This document shows, one piece after another, positions 1 through 9,251 of a stretch of 56,645 bases of DNA (within the stretch, counting starts at the first letter, position 1; each line of letters begins with the position of its first letter). The translations under genes were made by a program, and so were the position numbers. The notes under the pieces were generated by a model, which saw only the letters and a program-made list of their open reading frames with translations, searched no databases and was not told the DNA's origin. This stretch comes from Nodosilinea sp. LEGE 07298 (GTDB lineage Bacteria > Cyanobacteriota > Cyanobacteriia > Phormidesmidales > Phormidesmidaceae), in NCBI RefSeq assembly GCF_015207265.1, contig NZ_JADEXE010000009.1:1-56645 (forward strand), written 5' to 3'.

Positions 1-114
1 ATACCTTCAGTGTCTTTTCTTATTAGCTTAAATTGGATCCGGTCTCAGTGATGACTCAAGGGGCAGGGAGAACACCTCTCCCGCCTATCTAGCTGTCGTC
101 ACCCGCCACGTTCA

Positions 115-747
115 GTGTCGTCTAATATACGACGAATGCTAGATGCCGTTGTTGTGCAACATGATTCTGTTGTCGCTCTCGGAACTATGTTACTTGGCAA
201 GTTCTCAGGCCAACTGCTAATGAACTTTCAGCAGCGGCGACAACCCAAATACGGCCCTCGTGGCCCGGTTGCTGTCTTTGTTGATAATCCCAATATCCTT
301 GGTGGGGCCTACGAACACAACGTCAGAATCTTTTACGATCAAATACTGCAAGAACTCAAGAAGCAGGCAGAGCATGTGACGGAAGCACGGTTCTATAGCA
401 GAGTTCGTGGGTTGGGATTAAGCCACACACAGTTTCTTGAATCTATCAAGGCGGCTGGGTATTCCATTTGTGAGCCATTGGCAGGACGCCCCAAACAGGG
501 TAAGCAGCACCCTGACATCGACTGCTTGCTGCTGACCGACCTTCTAGCCCATCCAGAGCGCTTTGACACCTGTGTGGTGCTAAGCGGTGACCTCGACTAT
601 CTCCACGCCTTTAAGCACCTCAGATCGCTCGGCAAGCGGGTGGAGGTCTGGGCATTCCCCAGCAACACATCTCAGGAAATTCAGGACGAGGTAGACGCCT
701 TTGTTGACCTTCGTATGCTTCCTGGCGTTTGTAAGCCCCGTCAATAA
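115..747 (+). CDS. NYN/PIN-like (LabA/DUF88-type) RNase domain protein
   Basis: The 210-aa product has a NYN-type PIN-like fold. An acidic motif VFVDNPNI lies near residue 53, a second acidic stretch DIDCLLLTDLL is mid-protein, and LSGDLDY follows. These are the usual metal-binding carboxylates of the LabA/DUF88 family, whose members are predicted or shown to be metal-dependent RNases. The N-terminal ~45 residues before the domain are poorly conserved in appearance. The GTG at 115 gives the longest form; an in-frame ATG at 136 is an alternative, and neither has a strong ribosome site. A strong terminator follows at 779-827, so this is probably a single-gene unit. RNA substrate is unknown; activity is inferred from family. 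Confidence 0.75.
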   Translation: MSSNIRRMLDAVVVQHDSVVALGTMLLGKFSGQLLMNFQQRRQPKYGPRGPVAVFVDNPNILGGAYEHNVRIFYDQILQELKKQAEHVTEARFYSRVRGLGLSHTQFLESIKAAGYSICEPLAGRPKQGKQHPDIDCLLLTDLLAHPERFDTCVVLSGDLDYLHAFKHLRSLGKRVEVWAFPSNTSQEIQDEVDAFVDLRMLPGVCKPRQ

Positions 748-778
748 AGAGTTCGGGAGCTATAAGCGTAATTCGATC

Positions 779-827
779 GCGGGGGAGCGTGTTCTGCTCC
801 TGTAGCTCCCCCGCTTTGTCTGTTTTT
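779..827 (+). terminator. Intrinsic terminator after the NYN gene
   Basis: A perfect 10-bp inverted repeat (GCGGGGGAGC at 779-788, GCTCCCCCGC at 805-814) with a 16-nt loop is followed by the T-rich run TTTGTCTGTTTTT. It separates the NYN gene from the kinase gene. Confidence 0.85.
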
Positions 828-859
828 GGACCAAACACAGATAGAAAAAGGATACGGAC

Positions 860-2476
860 ATGACTTCAAGTACAAAAGTCACCCTAGCGGACATATTCCC
901 ACCGAGAAAGTTTCTGTTGGAAGAGCTATCACGTAACCGTGAAGGTGGACGCATTGTTTACAAGGTGACCGACAAAGTCACCAAGGAATCTGTAGTGGTG
1001 AAGCAATATCGTTTTGCCGGTGCTGATGACTGGACAGCCTATGAGCATCATGATCGCGAACTTCGAGTTATTAAGGCGTTTGATCATCCTTCTATTCCAA
1101 AGCTAATTAAAACCTATGAAACTGATGATGGCTTTTTACTAGTACAGGAGTATAAAAATGCCCCCTCGCTTGCGGAACTCATGTCGCAGAAAGAATTTAG
1201 CGCCACAGAGATTAAGGCGTTCTTGGCAGCAATGCTTCTGGTACTTAGCTACGTGCATGAAAAGGGACATATCTGTCACGGCGATATTCAACCGGGAAAC
1301 ATCCTTTTAGATCTTGATAATGGCATTTCGGTGTACCTGGTGGACTTTGGTCTCTCCCGGTCAGATGGTGGTTCAGTAATATTGAGTGAAATCCTCGGTG
1401 GCACCCTAGGCTTCACGGCCCCTGACCAAGTGCTCAACCGGAAGGCTGAACCTCATGGTGACATCTATGGATTAGCAGTTTGTCTCATCTGCATGATCAC
1501 GAAAACAGAGCCTGCCAATGTCTATAAGCTCCGAGACGAAATGACATTCCGCTATAACTTCCGTGGAGTAATTAAGGTGCAGATGCCGGAATATGTCCTT
1601 AAGTGGATGGAGCGGTGTGTGTCGCCCAACTCAAAGGAACGATTCCAGTCTGCACGGTTGGCGCATGAGGCAATGAAGCTTGCTCAGGGGAGGAGCAAGG
1701 GCCGACGCACCACGCAATGGGGAGCTGGACTAGCATTATCGATCACCTTAGGTGGCCTCTACTTATGGTCTGCCGAAGCAAATGAGGCACTTGCCGTGCA
1801 GCCACAAATGACAGTGGCCGTTAAGGCAGCGAGTAAGGCCGAAATCGTGTTCAAGCAAGCTGATTTGTTTGTTGAAGCACGTCGCCAGGAGGCCGCAATA
1901 GCTTTTCAACAAGAGGAAGAGCGGAAAAAGGTCGCTCGGCAGCAAGAGGAAGCGCGGAGAGAGGCCGCTCGGCAGCAGGCTATCTTCAACCAACGTAGAG
2001 AGAATACAAGACGGCTTCTAGAGACGCGCTCATGCGTCGGTTGCGATTTAGTTGGTGTCGATTTATCACGTATTGACCTTGAAGGAGCTGATCTCCGAGA
2101 AGCAAATTTGACGGATGCAGTCATGGAGGCATCAAAGCTCGCTAGGGCCTCGTTGGCTGGAGCAGTTCTCGATAATGCAGACTTCAGTAGTGCAAATATC
2201 TCAGGTGCAAACTTCACAGACGCACAACTGACGAGCGCACAGCTCGATCTTGTAAATGGTGTAGGAGCAAACTTTCGTGGAGCGATTCTGAAGAATGCAA
2301 ATCTTGGTGGTGCCATTTTGCATGAGAGCGATTTTACTGGAGCGGATCTTTCAAACAGTAATCTGACCAATACAAAATTCCACAATGCAAATTTAGAAAT
2401 GGCTAATTTAGATGGTACTTTACGTCTATTCACCTCATTTAGAGATGCCCGTTTGCCTAATGGATTTGAACGTTAG
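860..2476 (+). CDS. Membrane-anchored Ser/Thr kinase with pentapeptide repeats
   Basis: The 538-aa product has an N-terminal eukaryote-like protein kinase domain (about residues 20-275). Visible motifs are the ATP-binding lysine in VVVKQY, the catalytic loop HGDIQPGN (HGD replaces HRD), the DFG motif and a GDIYGL segment. The glycine loop is degenerate. A single transmembrane segment follows near residues 288-306, then a Q/E/R-rich coiled coil, then pentapeptide repeats of A(D/N)Lxx type (ADLREANL, ANISGANF) from about residue 390 to the end. This architecture is familiar from cyanobacterial Ser/Thr kinases. The start ATG is preceded by AAAAGGA. Targets are unknown. Confidence 0.9.
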   Translation: MTSSTKVTLADIFPPRKFLLEELSRNREGGRIVYKVTDKVTKESVVVKQYRFAGADDWTAYEHHDRELRVIKAFDHPSIPKLIKTYETDDGFLLVQEYKNAPSLAELMSQKEFSATEIKAFLAAMLLVLSYVHEKGHICHGDIQPGNILLDLDNGISVYLVDFGLSRSDGGSVILSEILGGTLGFTAPDQVLNRKAEPHGDIYGLAVCLICMITKTEPANVYKLRDEMTFRYNFRGVIKVQMPEYVLKWMERCVSPNSKERFQSARLAHEAMKLAQGRSKGRRTTQWGAGLALSITLGGLYLWSAEANEALAVQPQMTVAVKAASKAEIVFKQADLFVEARRQEAAIAFQQEEERKKVARQQEEARREAARQQAIFNQRRENTRRLLETRSCVGCDLVGVDLSRIDLEGADLREANLTDAVMEASKLARASLAGAVLDNADFSSANISGANFTDAQLTSAQLDLVNGVGANFRGAILKNANLGGAILHESDFTGADLSNSNLTNTKFHNANLEMANLDGTLRLFTSFRDARLPNGFER

Positions 2477-2567
2477 TCCAGTTTGATGGTTTGAAGAAGG
2501 GCGGCAATGTGTACTTGGCCGCATAGATAGGTGATGTGTCCCTCAATGATTAACTAAGGAGGCTTTA

Positions 2568-2735
2568 GTGAATCCTCTGCAACAGCTTAGCAACCTCGTT
2601 TCTCTCATGGTCTCGCTGCTGGTAATTGTTTGGTTTGGTGCAGCCTGCTTTAAAGCAGGATGGTATGCCCATGATCAACCAGTACTTAATCCAATTTTTT
2701 CAAAGCTACTTTCAGTAGACCAAAAGGAAGAGTAG
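2568..2735 (+). CDS. Small single-pass membrane protein (55 aa)
   Basis: A short gene begins with GTG, six bases after a strong ribosome site AAGGAGG at 2556-2562. The product starts MNPLQQLSNLVS, has one hydrophobic segment (LMVSLLVIVWFGAACF) and ends in a charged tail DQKEE. It precedes the putative oriT and relaxase genes and reads in the same direction, so a role in transfer or envelope association is possible. I do not recognise a family. Confidence 0.55.
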   Translation: MNPLQQLSNLVSLMVSLLVIVWFGAACFKAGWYAHDQPVLNPIFSKLLSVDQKEE

Positions 2736-2744
2736 TAACCCGTC

Positions 2745-2857
2745 CGCTTAGCATAATAAAACGGCAGTAAGCGTGTGGGGTAAGAACACATCGACCGGAT
2801 GGTTGATGGAAACCTCTACCCCACAAACCCTTATTAACCCACTTACCGCAAACCGTC
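2745..2857. other. Probable origin of transfer (oriT) region
   Basis: This non-coding stretch lies just upstream of the relaxase operon, where oriT usually sits. It holds a perfect 9-bp inverted repeat, TGTGGGGTA (2774-2782) and TACCCCACA (2817-2825), separated by 34 bases. Flanking sequences GGCAGTAAGCG and CACTTACCGC form a second, weaker symmetry. No nic site can be assigned by sequence alone. The call rests on position and inverted repeats. Confidence 0.5.
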
Positions 2858-3097
2858 ATGACTCCAACATCTTCGACAGATGCGAATCAAAATCCGGACA
2901 AGTTACCAGAAAAAATAATAGCCGAGATTCTTACTCTTCAGGTTGAAGAGGTGCAGCACTTAAAGCACGAAATTGAGGCGCTCAAAGTAGCTCACTACGT
3001 TGCTATGGAACTAATACTCATCCACGGGAGCGGTCTCTCCCCTGAAGAAGCTCATGAAGCCATGGAGGAGCTTTTTGCGAGAGGAGGTGCTGGATGA
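2858..3097 (+). CDS. Small probable relaxosome accessory protein
   Basis: The 79-aa acidic product is mostly helical with a likely coiled coil (LQVEEVQHLKHEIEALK). Its stop overlaps the relaxase start by four bases (ATGA), so the two are translationally coupled. Its place between the putative oriT and the relaxase suggests a relaxase accessory role. No family is recognised. Confidence 0.55.
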   Translation: MTPTSSTDANQNPDKLPEKIIAEILTLQVEEVQHLKHEIEALKVAHYVAMELILIHGSGLSPEEAHEAMEELFARGGAG

Positions 3098-4785
3098 TTG
3101 CCTCGCAACGAGTCATTCATATAGGTAGTTCGCACGCCCAGTACTTTGATAAGGATAGTGCTGTGTACTACGTCCCTCCATCCTCTGGTGAGGAGGATGG
3201 GAACGAAGCGTCACTTGGTCACTTCGATGGGGAGGGCGCTCGTACCCTAGGGCTTTTGGGAGAGCCTATCCGTGAGAACGATCATCGAGTCGCTGCACTG
3301 TTTCAAGGGCTTCATCCAGAGACATATGCGCCGATGCGCAAGGGACTTACCGAGCGCATCTATGATGGCAAGCCGCGTAAAGCCGTTGTCGCAAATGACA
3401 TCGTAGTTTCGGCTTCATCGGAAGTCACAGGCCTGTTTGCTGCCGATGGCCGCAAAAATAGTACAAAATTACTATCCTCTGTTGAGGCTGCGGCAAAAGA
3501 CACGCGCTCGTTCATTGAAAAGAAGTATTGCTTCACTCGAACCGGTGCAGGGGGAAATGTACGTACACCAGCAAAACCTATATGGGCGTGCTTTACCCAC
3601 ATAGAAGACCGCGCCGGGATGCCCCAGCTCCATGTCCACAACGTTCTTTTTACTAGTGTCATTCGGCCAGATGGGAAGGGTGGAGCGCTTGATTTAGGGC
3701 CGCTTCTTAAGCGTGAGACCATTTTTGAGATAGGGCAGGTGTTTCGAGATTCGCTGCGTGGTCATTTGACCAGGGAGTTTGAGTCGTCATACCTCCAGTT
3801 TCCGAATGTCCCTATCAAGAATGGGCGGAGCTTTACGATTCTGGGGTATGGCGGTGAGCAGATTCCCCAGGGGCTCCTTGATCGGTATAGCCCTCGGAGT
3901 AAAGCAATTCGAGAAGCGCTCCGTAATGTGCCAAAGCCAATACCAGAGGAGGTGCAGGCGGCGGTTCTTAGGACACGGCCTAAGAAACCGCCTGTAGAGG
4001 CACTTCCACTCCGTCAGCAAGGGTGGCGACGGATCGCGCAGGAGGAGTTTGGATTTTCAACTGAATCATTCCTAGGGCGATCACGCTCTCAGTACATAAA
4101 GGAGGCTACTGACCAGGCAGTGTTTGCGGTCTTACGAGATCGCTTAAAGGAAAGACAACAACCGCCGCTGCAACCTTCAACCTTTCCGTCTTGGCAGACA
4201 GAGGCGTCAAAACAGGCAGCGGCTATTAACCGTCGGGTTGGTGCGCTAACGAGAGATCGTCGAAGGAGTGCTTCGGTACCAAGCGGTAAGGTGTCGGCCC
4301 CAAAAAGGGATATTCGGGCTCTTACTCGAACTCTTTTGGGGCGGCATAACCCTCAGGGAAAGAACCGGCCTCGGTATTCATTTGAAGGGGCGCTCAGTGA
4401 TGCGCGTGCAGATAGCCATAAGCGAGCACAGCGGCTACGAACCAAACTTCGCTTTCTCTACTACACCTCCCAGATCGATCATGCGACCTATCAGAAGTAC
4501 ACCCGTCCGCCAAAAAAACAGACACGGCTTTCAATCGAGGCAAAGTACTGGACCGGGCAGATAAGCCAGAGTCAGCGGCTGTTTCTGCATTCCCATAGTG
4601 GCCATGGGGCTCCACGGTACGGAGTTCCTAAAAGCCGACTCGCCATCAATTTTTCCTACGCGACAGGGCGGATTACTCGCGCCCAACAGCTGGTTCTACT
4701 TAAGGAGAACCGGCACATCAAACCAAATTCACCAGAAATACGAGTGCGTCAGTTTCGTCCCTTTGGGCGCGGCCACACTCGCTAG
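3094..4785 (+). CDS. MOBF (TrwC/TraI-like) conjugative relaxase, helicase-less
   Basis: The 563-aa product has the N-terminal layout of TrwC-type relaxases: tyrosines at 17, 25 and 26 (QYFDKDSAVYY), and a three-histidine metal site at about H169, H180 and H182 (THIEDRAGMPQLHVHN). In this family a tyrosine attacks the nic site in oriT and stays bound to the 5' end of the transferred strand. TrwC and TraI normally carry a C-terminal helicase. Here the remaining ~300 residues are basic (RPKKQTRLS, RQFRPFGRGH) and show no Walker motifs, so strand separation must come from elsewhere or the protein only mobilises. It is the second gene of a plus-strand transfer operon and overlaps its upstream neighbour. 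Confidence 0.85.
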   Translation: MIASQRVIHIGSSHAQYFDKDSAVYYVPPSSGEEDGNEASLGHFDGEGARTLGLLGEPIRENDHRVAALFQGLHPETYAPMRKGLTERIYDGKPRKAVVANDIVVSASSEVTGLFAADGRKNSTKLLSSVEAAAKDTRSFIEKKYCFTRTGAGGNVRTPAKPIWACFTHIEDRAGMPQLHVHNVLFTSVIRPDGKGGALDLGPLLKRETIFEIGQVFRDSLRGHLTREFESSYLQFPNVPIKNGRSFTILGYGGEQIPQGLLDRYSPRSKAIREALRNVPKPIPEEVQAAVLRTRPKKPPVEALPLRQQGWRRIAQEEFGFSTESFLGRSRSQYIKEATDQAVFAVLRDRLKERQQPPLQPSTFPSWQTEASKQAAAINRRVGALTRDRRRSASVPSGKVSAPKRDIRALTRTLLGRHNPQGKNRPRYSFEGALSDARADSHKRAQRLRTKLRFLYYTSQIDHATYQKYTRPPKKQTRLSIEAKYWTGQISQSQRLFLHSHSGHGAPRYGVPKSRLAINFSYATGRITRAQQLVLLKENRHIKPNSPEIRVRQFRPFGRGHTR

Positions 4786-4835
4786 CTAGCTTGCCTATTA
4801 GTTAGTTCCCAGCTTCTTCTAAGGACATTCTTGCT

Positions 4836-5537
4836 ATGACACAGATCATTCGACTGATTAGCGGAACGATCAATGCCACTGAAACTATCATCACCCGTCT
4901 CCTAAAAGAGGTGCTATCGCGAACGCATAAGCCCCTTGCAATAGCTGGTGGGGCGTTGGTGGGTTATCTCTGGGGGCCAGAGCTTGCACCACTGATTGAG
5001 CGATACACCGAACAACTCCTTCTTAGTTCCATACAGCTTGTTTGGTGGGAGAGGGGGCTCCGCTGGATATGCCTTTTTGTGGGTGGAGCGTCTGGGGGGA
5101 TGGCCGTCGTATATCACAAAGAACTCTACAACCTTCGACGAGAGCACTTTAAACGTCTCGGCAAGTACTACGAGATTACGCGCCCAACGGGGAATTGGTT
5201 GACCGACCTAGTATGGTCATACACCGCAGGAGTGGTGATTATGTGTGGCTCATTTGCCATTGGCTTCACCGTGTGGCCGATCCTTCCTTTTCTCCTATCA
5301 ACAAACTGGCTCGTGGTAGGAGCACTCTTCATTCTTTTTACAGCATTTGTTGGCCCAGCTGGGATGGGTTCAAAGAAGCTTTTGATGGAGATGTTTCGAC
5401 CCCATCGACTAAAGCGCGAGGTCGCTGAAGCAGCCCAGATGATTCCAATGCTTGAAGAGAAACTAGCGCGTAATCGTGCTGAGCAGGCTAACCGACAAAA
5501 TACAAGCCACAAGGAGATTGAAAACAATGACTGGTAA
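4836..5537 (+). CDS. Polytopic membrane protein upstream of the coupling ATPase
   Basis: The 233-aa product has about four hydrophobic segments: near residues 33-50 (LAIAGGALVGYLWG), 75-92 (GLRWICLFVGGASGGMAVV), 130-148 and 158-172 (LVVGALFILFTAFVG). A charged, coiled C-terminus follows (MIPMLEEKLARNRAEQ). It overlaps the next gene by 11 bases. The downstream coupling-type ATPase has no membrane segments, so this protein may supply the anchor that VirD4/TraD proteins normally carry themselves. That role is an inference. Confidence 0.7.
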   Translation: MTQIIRLISGTINATETIITRLLKEVLSRTHKPLAIAGGALVGYLWGPELAPLIERYTEQLLLSSIQLVWWERGLRWICLFVGGASGGMAVVYHKELYNLRREHFKRLGKYYEITRPTGNWLTDLVWSYTAGVVIMCGSFAIGFTVWPILPFLLSTNWLVVGALFILFTAFVGPAGMGSKKLLMEMFRPHRLKREVAEAAQMIPMLEEKLARNRAEQANRQNTSHKEIENNDW

Positions 5538-7152
5538 ATTCTTTCAACCTACTCCTGATGAATTACATTCGCGCCACATTCGAGAAGAACGTCAAGGTGG
5601 CAAACAGGATACATCGCTGACAGAGAGAGGCTATGTCTATTCACGCCGAGATGGGCCTCCTATCTCGTTTTTAGGCCACAAAGTTGGTCTCGACAAAATG
5701 GGTCACACAGCTGTTATCGGAGCAAGTGGCGCAGGGAAAAATCTCTCAATGGGTCCCACGTTTCGATCAATCGCTGAGGCTGTGCACCGTGATCCAACCC
5801 GCCGGATGCTCATTATTGAGACGAAGGAAGATGCAGTGAGTTGGCTTAAGGGCATGGGGATCCCGTACGAGCTTATTACCTTCACGTACCGCGAAGGGAA
5901 GGCATGGAATATCGGGCGCGACTTTGGCTCTAACCACCTGATTGCTCAGTTAAACTACTCACTTTTCCCTGAAATGGATGGTAATAACGCATTTTTTAGA
6001 AATGCTGGTCGGGCGCTTAATATTGCTGGGACTTCATCGATTCATAAGGTGACAAATGGCGAGTGGGGGATTGATGACCTGGTGAATCTAGGTTTTTCTG
6101 ATCTTGAAACCATGAAAAGTGTGCTTGGAAAAAGCGAGCTTGGACAACGAGTGCTCAACACCTTTTTTGATAGTGGTGAAGATGAGGAGAGCCTCTATAA
6201 GGTGCGTACCGAAGTTGCTTCGCGCTTGTGGCCAATGCTTGTCCCGGCAGCAAAGTACCAGGTCTCTGAGAGTCTAAGCCTTACTGACTTTTGGGCGGGG
6301 CGCACGAAGGCCCGAATACTTGTAGTTAAGGTCAACCCTGAGAAGCACGACATCGAACGGCCAATAGTCCAAGCGCTTCTTCAGCGCTCACTTGAAATTG
6401 TTATGTCTTACCCAGACACCTTGCGGAAGGACAAGATTATTTGGGTTGATGATTTTAACTTCTACCGTGGGATTCCCAAGTTTATTGAGGCTTCAGAGAT
6501 TGTCAGAGCAAAGGGTGGGCTACTTATTACCCTGTTTCAGTCAATAGAGGCTCTCCGTGCCAAAGATTCTTACGGCGATAAGGCAGACGCCGTGCTTGCT
6601 AACTTTCGGTGGAAAGTCTTCTTAGGTACCTCTTCAGCGGTGACAGCCCAGTGGAATGCCAGCCTCTTTGGCCGCAGCGTTGTGCGTGAAGCAGACCTCG
6701 GGTCCAATTATGGGAAAGGGGGTGCAACAAGCAGGATGGGTGAGCGGCGGACGGTTGAAAACATCGTGCAGGATGGAAAGTTTCTTGATATGGAGCCTCC
6801 GTCACCGAGCAGAGGTGTGACCTGCTACGTTCACACTCCGCTATGGGGGCCAGAGGTAGAGAAGCGTATTCCGTGGCAGCAAATCATCGAACGGCATCCT
6901 CTAAAGGGGCCGGTGTCTTTCACTGCGCTCGCGCACGATCTAGAGATTCCTGCGTTGTGGGACGCCGATAGGCTGCACCTCATGACGACGGGAGAGCCAA
7001 AGGAGAAAGAACCGAAATCTTCTGATTCAACTGTTGAACCCAGCTCGTTTGATGCCCACATGCAGTCTGTGGATGAGGAGATTCGGCGTATTGTGTTTGA
7101 CCTAACGCTTGAGGCAATTCGTCAGATATTCCCTAACCTGTTTGACGATTAA
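5527..7152 (+). CDS. VirD4/TraD-like type IV coupling ATPase without membrane anchor
   Basis: The 541-aa product has a Walker A motif GASGAGKN at residues 65-72, preceded by HTAVIG, and a downstream acidic strand IIWVDDFNF typical of Walker B in VirD4/TraG proteins. A segment GGLLITLFQSIEAL resembles the family's post-Walker-B motif. The Walker A serine/threonine is replaced by asparagine, which is unusual. These ATPases link the relaxosome to a secretion channel. The start at 5527 is preferred because AAGGAG lies upstream; a longer reading from 5476 adds 17 residues inside the preceding gene. Unlike most relatives there is no N-terminal membrane domain. C-terminal ~60 residues are acidic and not conserved in appearance. 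Confidence 0.85.
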   Translation: MTGKFFQPTPDELHSRHIREERQGGKQDTSLTERGYVYSRRDGPPISFLGHKVGLDKMGHTAVIGASGAGKNLSMGPTFRSIAEAVHRDPTRRMLIIETKEDAVSWLKGMGIPYELITFTYREGKAWNIGRDFGSNHLIAQLNYSLFPEMDGNNAFFRNAGRALNIAGTSSIHKVTNGEWGIDDLVNLGFSDLETMKSVLGKSELGQRVLNTFFDSGEDEESLYKVRTEVASRLWPMLVPAAKYQVSESLSLTDFWAGRTKARILVVKVNPEKHDIERPIVQALLQRSLEIVMSYPDTLRKDKIIWVDDFNFYRGIPKFIEASEIVRAKGGLLITLFQSIEALRAKDSYGDKADAVLANFRWKVFLGTSSAVTAQWNASLFGRSVVREADLGSNYGKGGATSRMGERRTVENIVQDGKFLDMEPPSPSRGVTCYVHTPLWGPEVEKRIPWQQIIERHPLKGPVSFTALAHDLEIPALWDADRLHLMTTGEPKEKEPKSSDSTVEPSSFDAHMQSVDEEIRRIVFDLTLEAIRQIFPNLFDD

Positions 7153-7197
7153 AACATTTGATTTTTCACTACCCTTTTATCTCTTGGTGATTCAAAG

Positions 7198-7878
7198 ATG
7201 AGCTACGACTTTGATCCAAATAGCGAGTACAAGAAGACCGACATCGAGGCCCTGACCGGCCTTTCAGCAAATACAGTTTCAGAGAGTCTCAAAACTGCTG
7301 GACTCTCTACCAGTAGGCGAATCTATAGCGGCGCAGAGCTTCTTGAGAGGTTTGTGCCGGTGCGACAGATGCTTGAAGCCGGTCGAACCCATGAAGAGAT
7401 TCGCGAGGCGTTTGAGATGAGGCAAGCAGGCTCATCAAGCGATGGAGTAGGGCGACCTCGGCAAGGTGGAGCTTACCACCGGTCACAAGCCCCATCGTCG
7501 TCATCGTCATCGATTGGAGCAAACGAGGCGGTAAGTGGCGAAATGGGCTCTTTTGAAGATGAGATCAATGCCGCGATAAAGGAGTCCATTGAGAGCGTAG
7601 TACATGCAGCTACGCAAGACATCGTGAAGTACATCCCGGCGATGGTTGCGGCGTCGCTCGCAGAAGCGGCCCAGTCGGGAAAGATTCGAGACGCCTTTCA
7701 CAGCACGTTGCGTGAGTATTTTGCGCAGCGACGAAGTGCTGAGTTTGCGCTTGATGCGGTTGAAACTAAGGCCTTTCCCATTACTGAAGACGGTAGTGAT
7801 GAAGAGGGCGATCGCGTCGAAGAAGGCCAAGACGACGAAAACGAAAACGATGGCGACGTGTGGGCTAATCAGGAGTAG
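7198..7878 (+). CDS. HTH (MerR-like) DNA-binding protein with acidic tail
   Basis: The 226-aa product begins with a predicted winged-helix/MerR-like segment (residues ~10-70: YKKTDIEALTGLSANTVSES, then RIYSGAELLERFVPV). A serine-rich linker follows, then a helical region and a strongly acidic tail (EEGDRVEEGQDDENEND). It lies in the transfer operon after the coupling ATPase. A regulator or relaxosome DNA-binding role fits; neither is proven. Confidence 0.6.
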   Translation: MSYDFDPNSEYKKTDIEALTGLSANTVSESLKTAGLSTSRRIYSGAELLERFVPVRQMLEAGRTHEEIREAFEMRQAGSSSDGVGRPRQGGAYHRSQAPSSSSSSIGANEAVSGEMGSFEDEINAAIKESIESVVHAATQDIVKYIPAMVAASLAEAAQSGKIRDAFHSTLREYFAQRRSAEFALDAVETKAFPITEDGSDEEGDRVEEGQDDENENDGDVWANQE

Positions 7879-7952
7879 CGCCTAAAGCCCTGTGTCCCCT
7901 GCCCATTGATTTATCCAACTAGTAGGGAGTTTCTCTCCCAAGGAGTCCTGCT

Positions 7953-9251
7953 ATGTCACAGAACAACTCGAATGCTACCAATGGTGCGTCTAATGGACGC
8001 GGGCCAGCAAGTTACGCAAGCTTAAGTTCTGCTACCAGCAGCGTCTACAGTCAGCCAACTCTCAAGGAAAAAGATCTCGATGCGTTACTGAGTAACCCTG
8101 AAGACCTGCTTGAGTGGGCACTGCACGATCCGAGCATGTTTCGGATGATTGAGGCACTCCGAAGTGGAGATCCACCAGCAGCGCCCCTCCACCCGGTGCT
8201 GCAACACTTAATGGTGTCGGGGCCGGAGCTGCATGGGCCAGTGTTGAGTCAGGAGGTGCGGCAGCGAGCAGCGTACACCGCAGCGTTTGGGACGCTTGCC
8301 CAGGGAATTAACCTGGTGCTTACCTGTCCGGTCTTCAGTGTCATTTCAGGCCCACTAATTGGTGGGCCTTTGGCAGTGTTGCTCTTTGCAACGTCAAACC
8401 TGACCCAGAAGATGGCGGTGCGCGATTCTAGCCATCGGATGAAATGGTCAAAGCACGCTTTTACCACCTATCTGGCGATAAGTGCGCTCCTAACGGCGCT
8501 TAGCCCCCATGGGACAGCGCTACTGCTTTTCCGGCATGACCTCAACAACGCGCTTGCCGAGGAGGTAGCCCTCGAATTTGCTAACGCCGGGCTCACAGCC
8601 CAGTTGGAGGCAGCGCAAGATATGGCTGAGCTTGCGCAAGAAAAGCAGCAAGAGTGTGACGAGCTCACGAACAAATACGAGGAACTTAAAAACGCTGGGA
8701 ATCCAGCGTACGACAACTTCTACCGCCAGGCATTTGGGCCTTGGACTTCTGATGTAGACCCAAGCCAGTGGGCTTCTACACCGACTGTGTCACTTCCTGC
8801 ATGCCCTGCTGCAAATCGAATGAAAATTGAGTCAGACACCGCACTCCTAAACGCCAAGGACGCTATCCGCGCAGAGGAGACTAGGATTCGGCAAGAGTTC
8901 GGTGACGACTATGTGTCGTACCTGGAGGCACAAAAGCCTGAGTTATATGAAGCGTACTTTCGACGAGGCACCTTCACTGGTGAGGAGCGCATCCGGTCTG
9001 GTACCCGTGAGCTTGGTGAAGCAACAAATCTCATTTTCTCTGGGAAGTCGGGGCCTCTGACGGTCATGGTGCTACTGACTCTGGTGAGCCTCATTACCAG
9101 TGGTGCTTCGGTGTACCTCACTCAGGCACATGCACATGATCCACGGGTGAAAACTTCGTGGAAGGCTTGGACGCTCTTTCGCCAGGAGCAGTTTGTTCGA
9201 CGTTTGAAAGAAGTCATGCAACAGCTGGAGGGTAAGAACGATGGTAAGTAA
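7953..9251 (+). CDS. Membrane protein with central coiled coil
   Basis: The 432-aa product has hydrophobic segments around residues 110-150 (LVLTCPVFSVISGPLIGG, LAVLLFATSNL) and 172-190 (YLAISALLTALSPHG), a long coiled coil at about 205-250 (LEAAQDMAELAQEKQQECDE) and a last membrane segment near 365-390 (LTVMVLLTLVSLITSGASVY). The start is supported by AAGGAG 10 bases upstream. It overlaps the next gene by 11 bases, so it belongs to the transfer-linked operon. No family is recognised; a mating-channel or envelope scaffold protein is possible. Confidence 0.6.
   Translation: MSQNNSNATNGASNGRGPASYASLSSATSSVYSQPTLKEKDLDALLSNPEDLLEWALHDPSMFRMIEALRSGDPPAAPLHPVLQHLMVSGPELHGPVLSQEVRQRAAYTAAFGTLAQGINLVLTCPVFSVISGPLIGGPLAVLLFATSNLTQKMAVRDSSHRMKWSKHAFTTYLAISALLTALSPHGTALLLFRHDLNNALAEEVALEFANAGLTAQLEAAQDMAELAQEKQQECDELTNKYEELKNAGNPAYDNFYRQAFGPWTSDVDPSQWASTPTVSLPACPAANRMKIESDTALLNAKDAIRAEETRIRQEFGDDYVSYLEAQKPELYEAYFRRGTFTGEERIRSGTRELGEATNLIFSGKSGPLTVMVLLTLVSLITSGASVYLTQAHAHDPRVKTSWKAWTLFRQEQFVRRLKEVMQQLEGKNDGK

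Noticed and set aside
1906-2433. Minus-strand frame opposite the pentapeptide repeats
   Set aside because: Repetitive shadow created by the repeat periodicity of the kinase gene.
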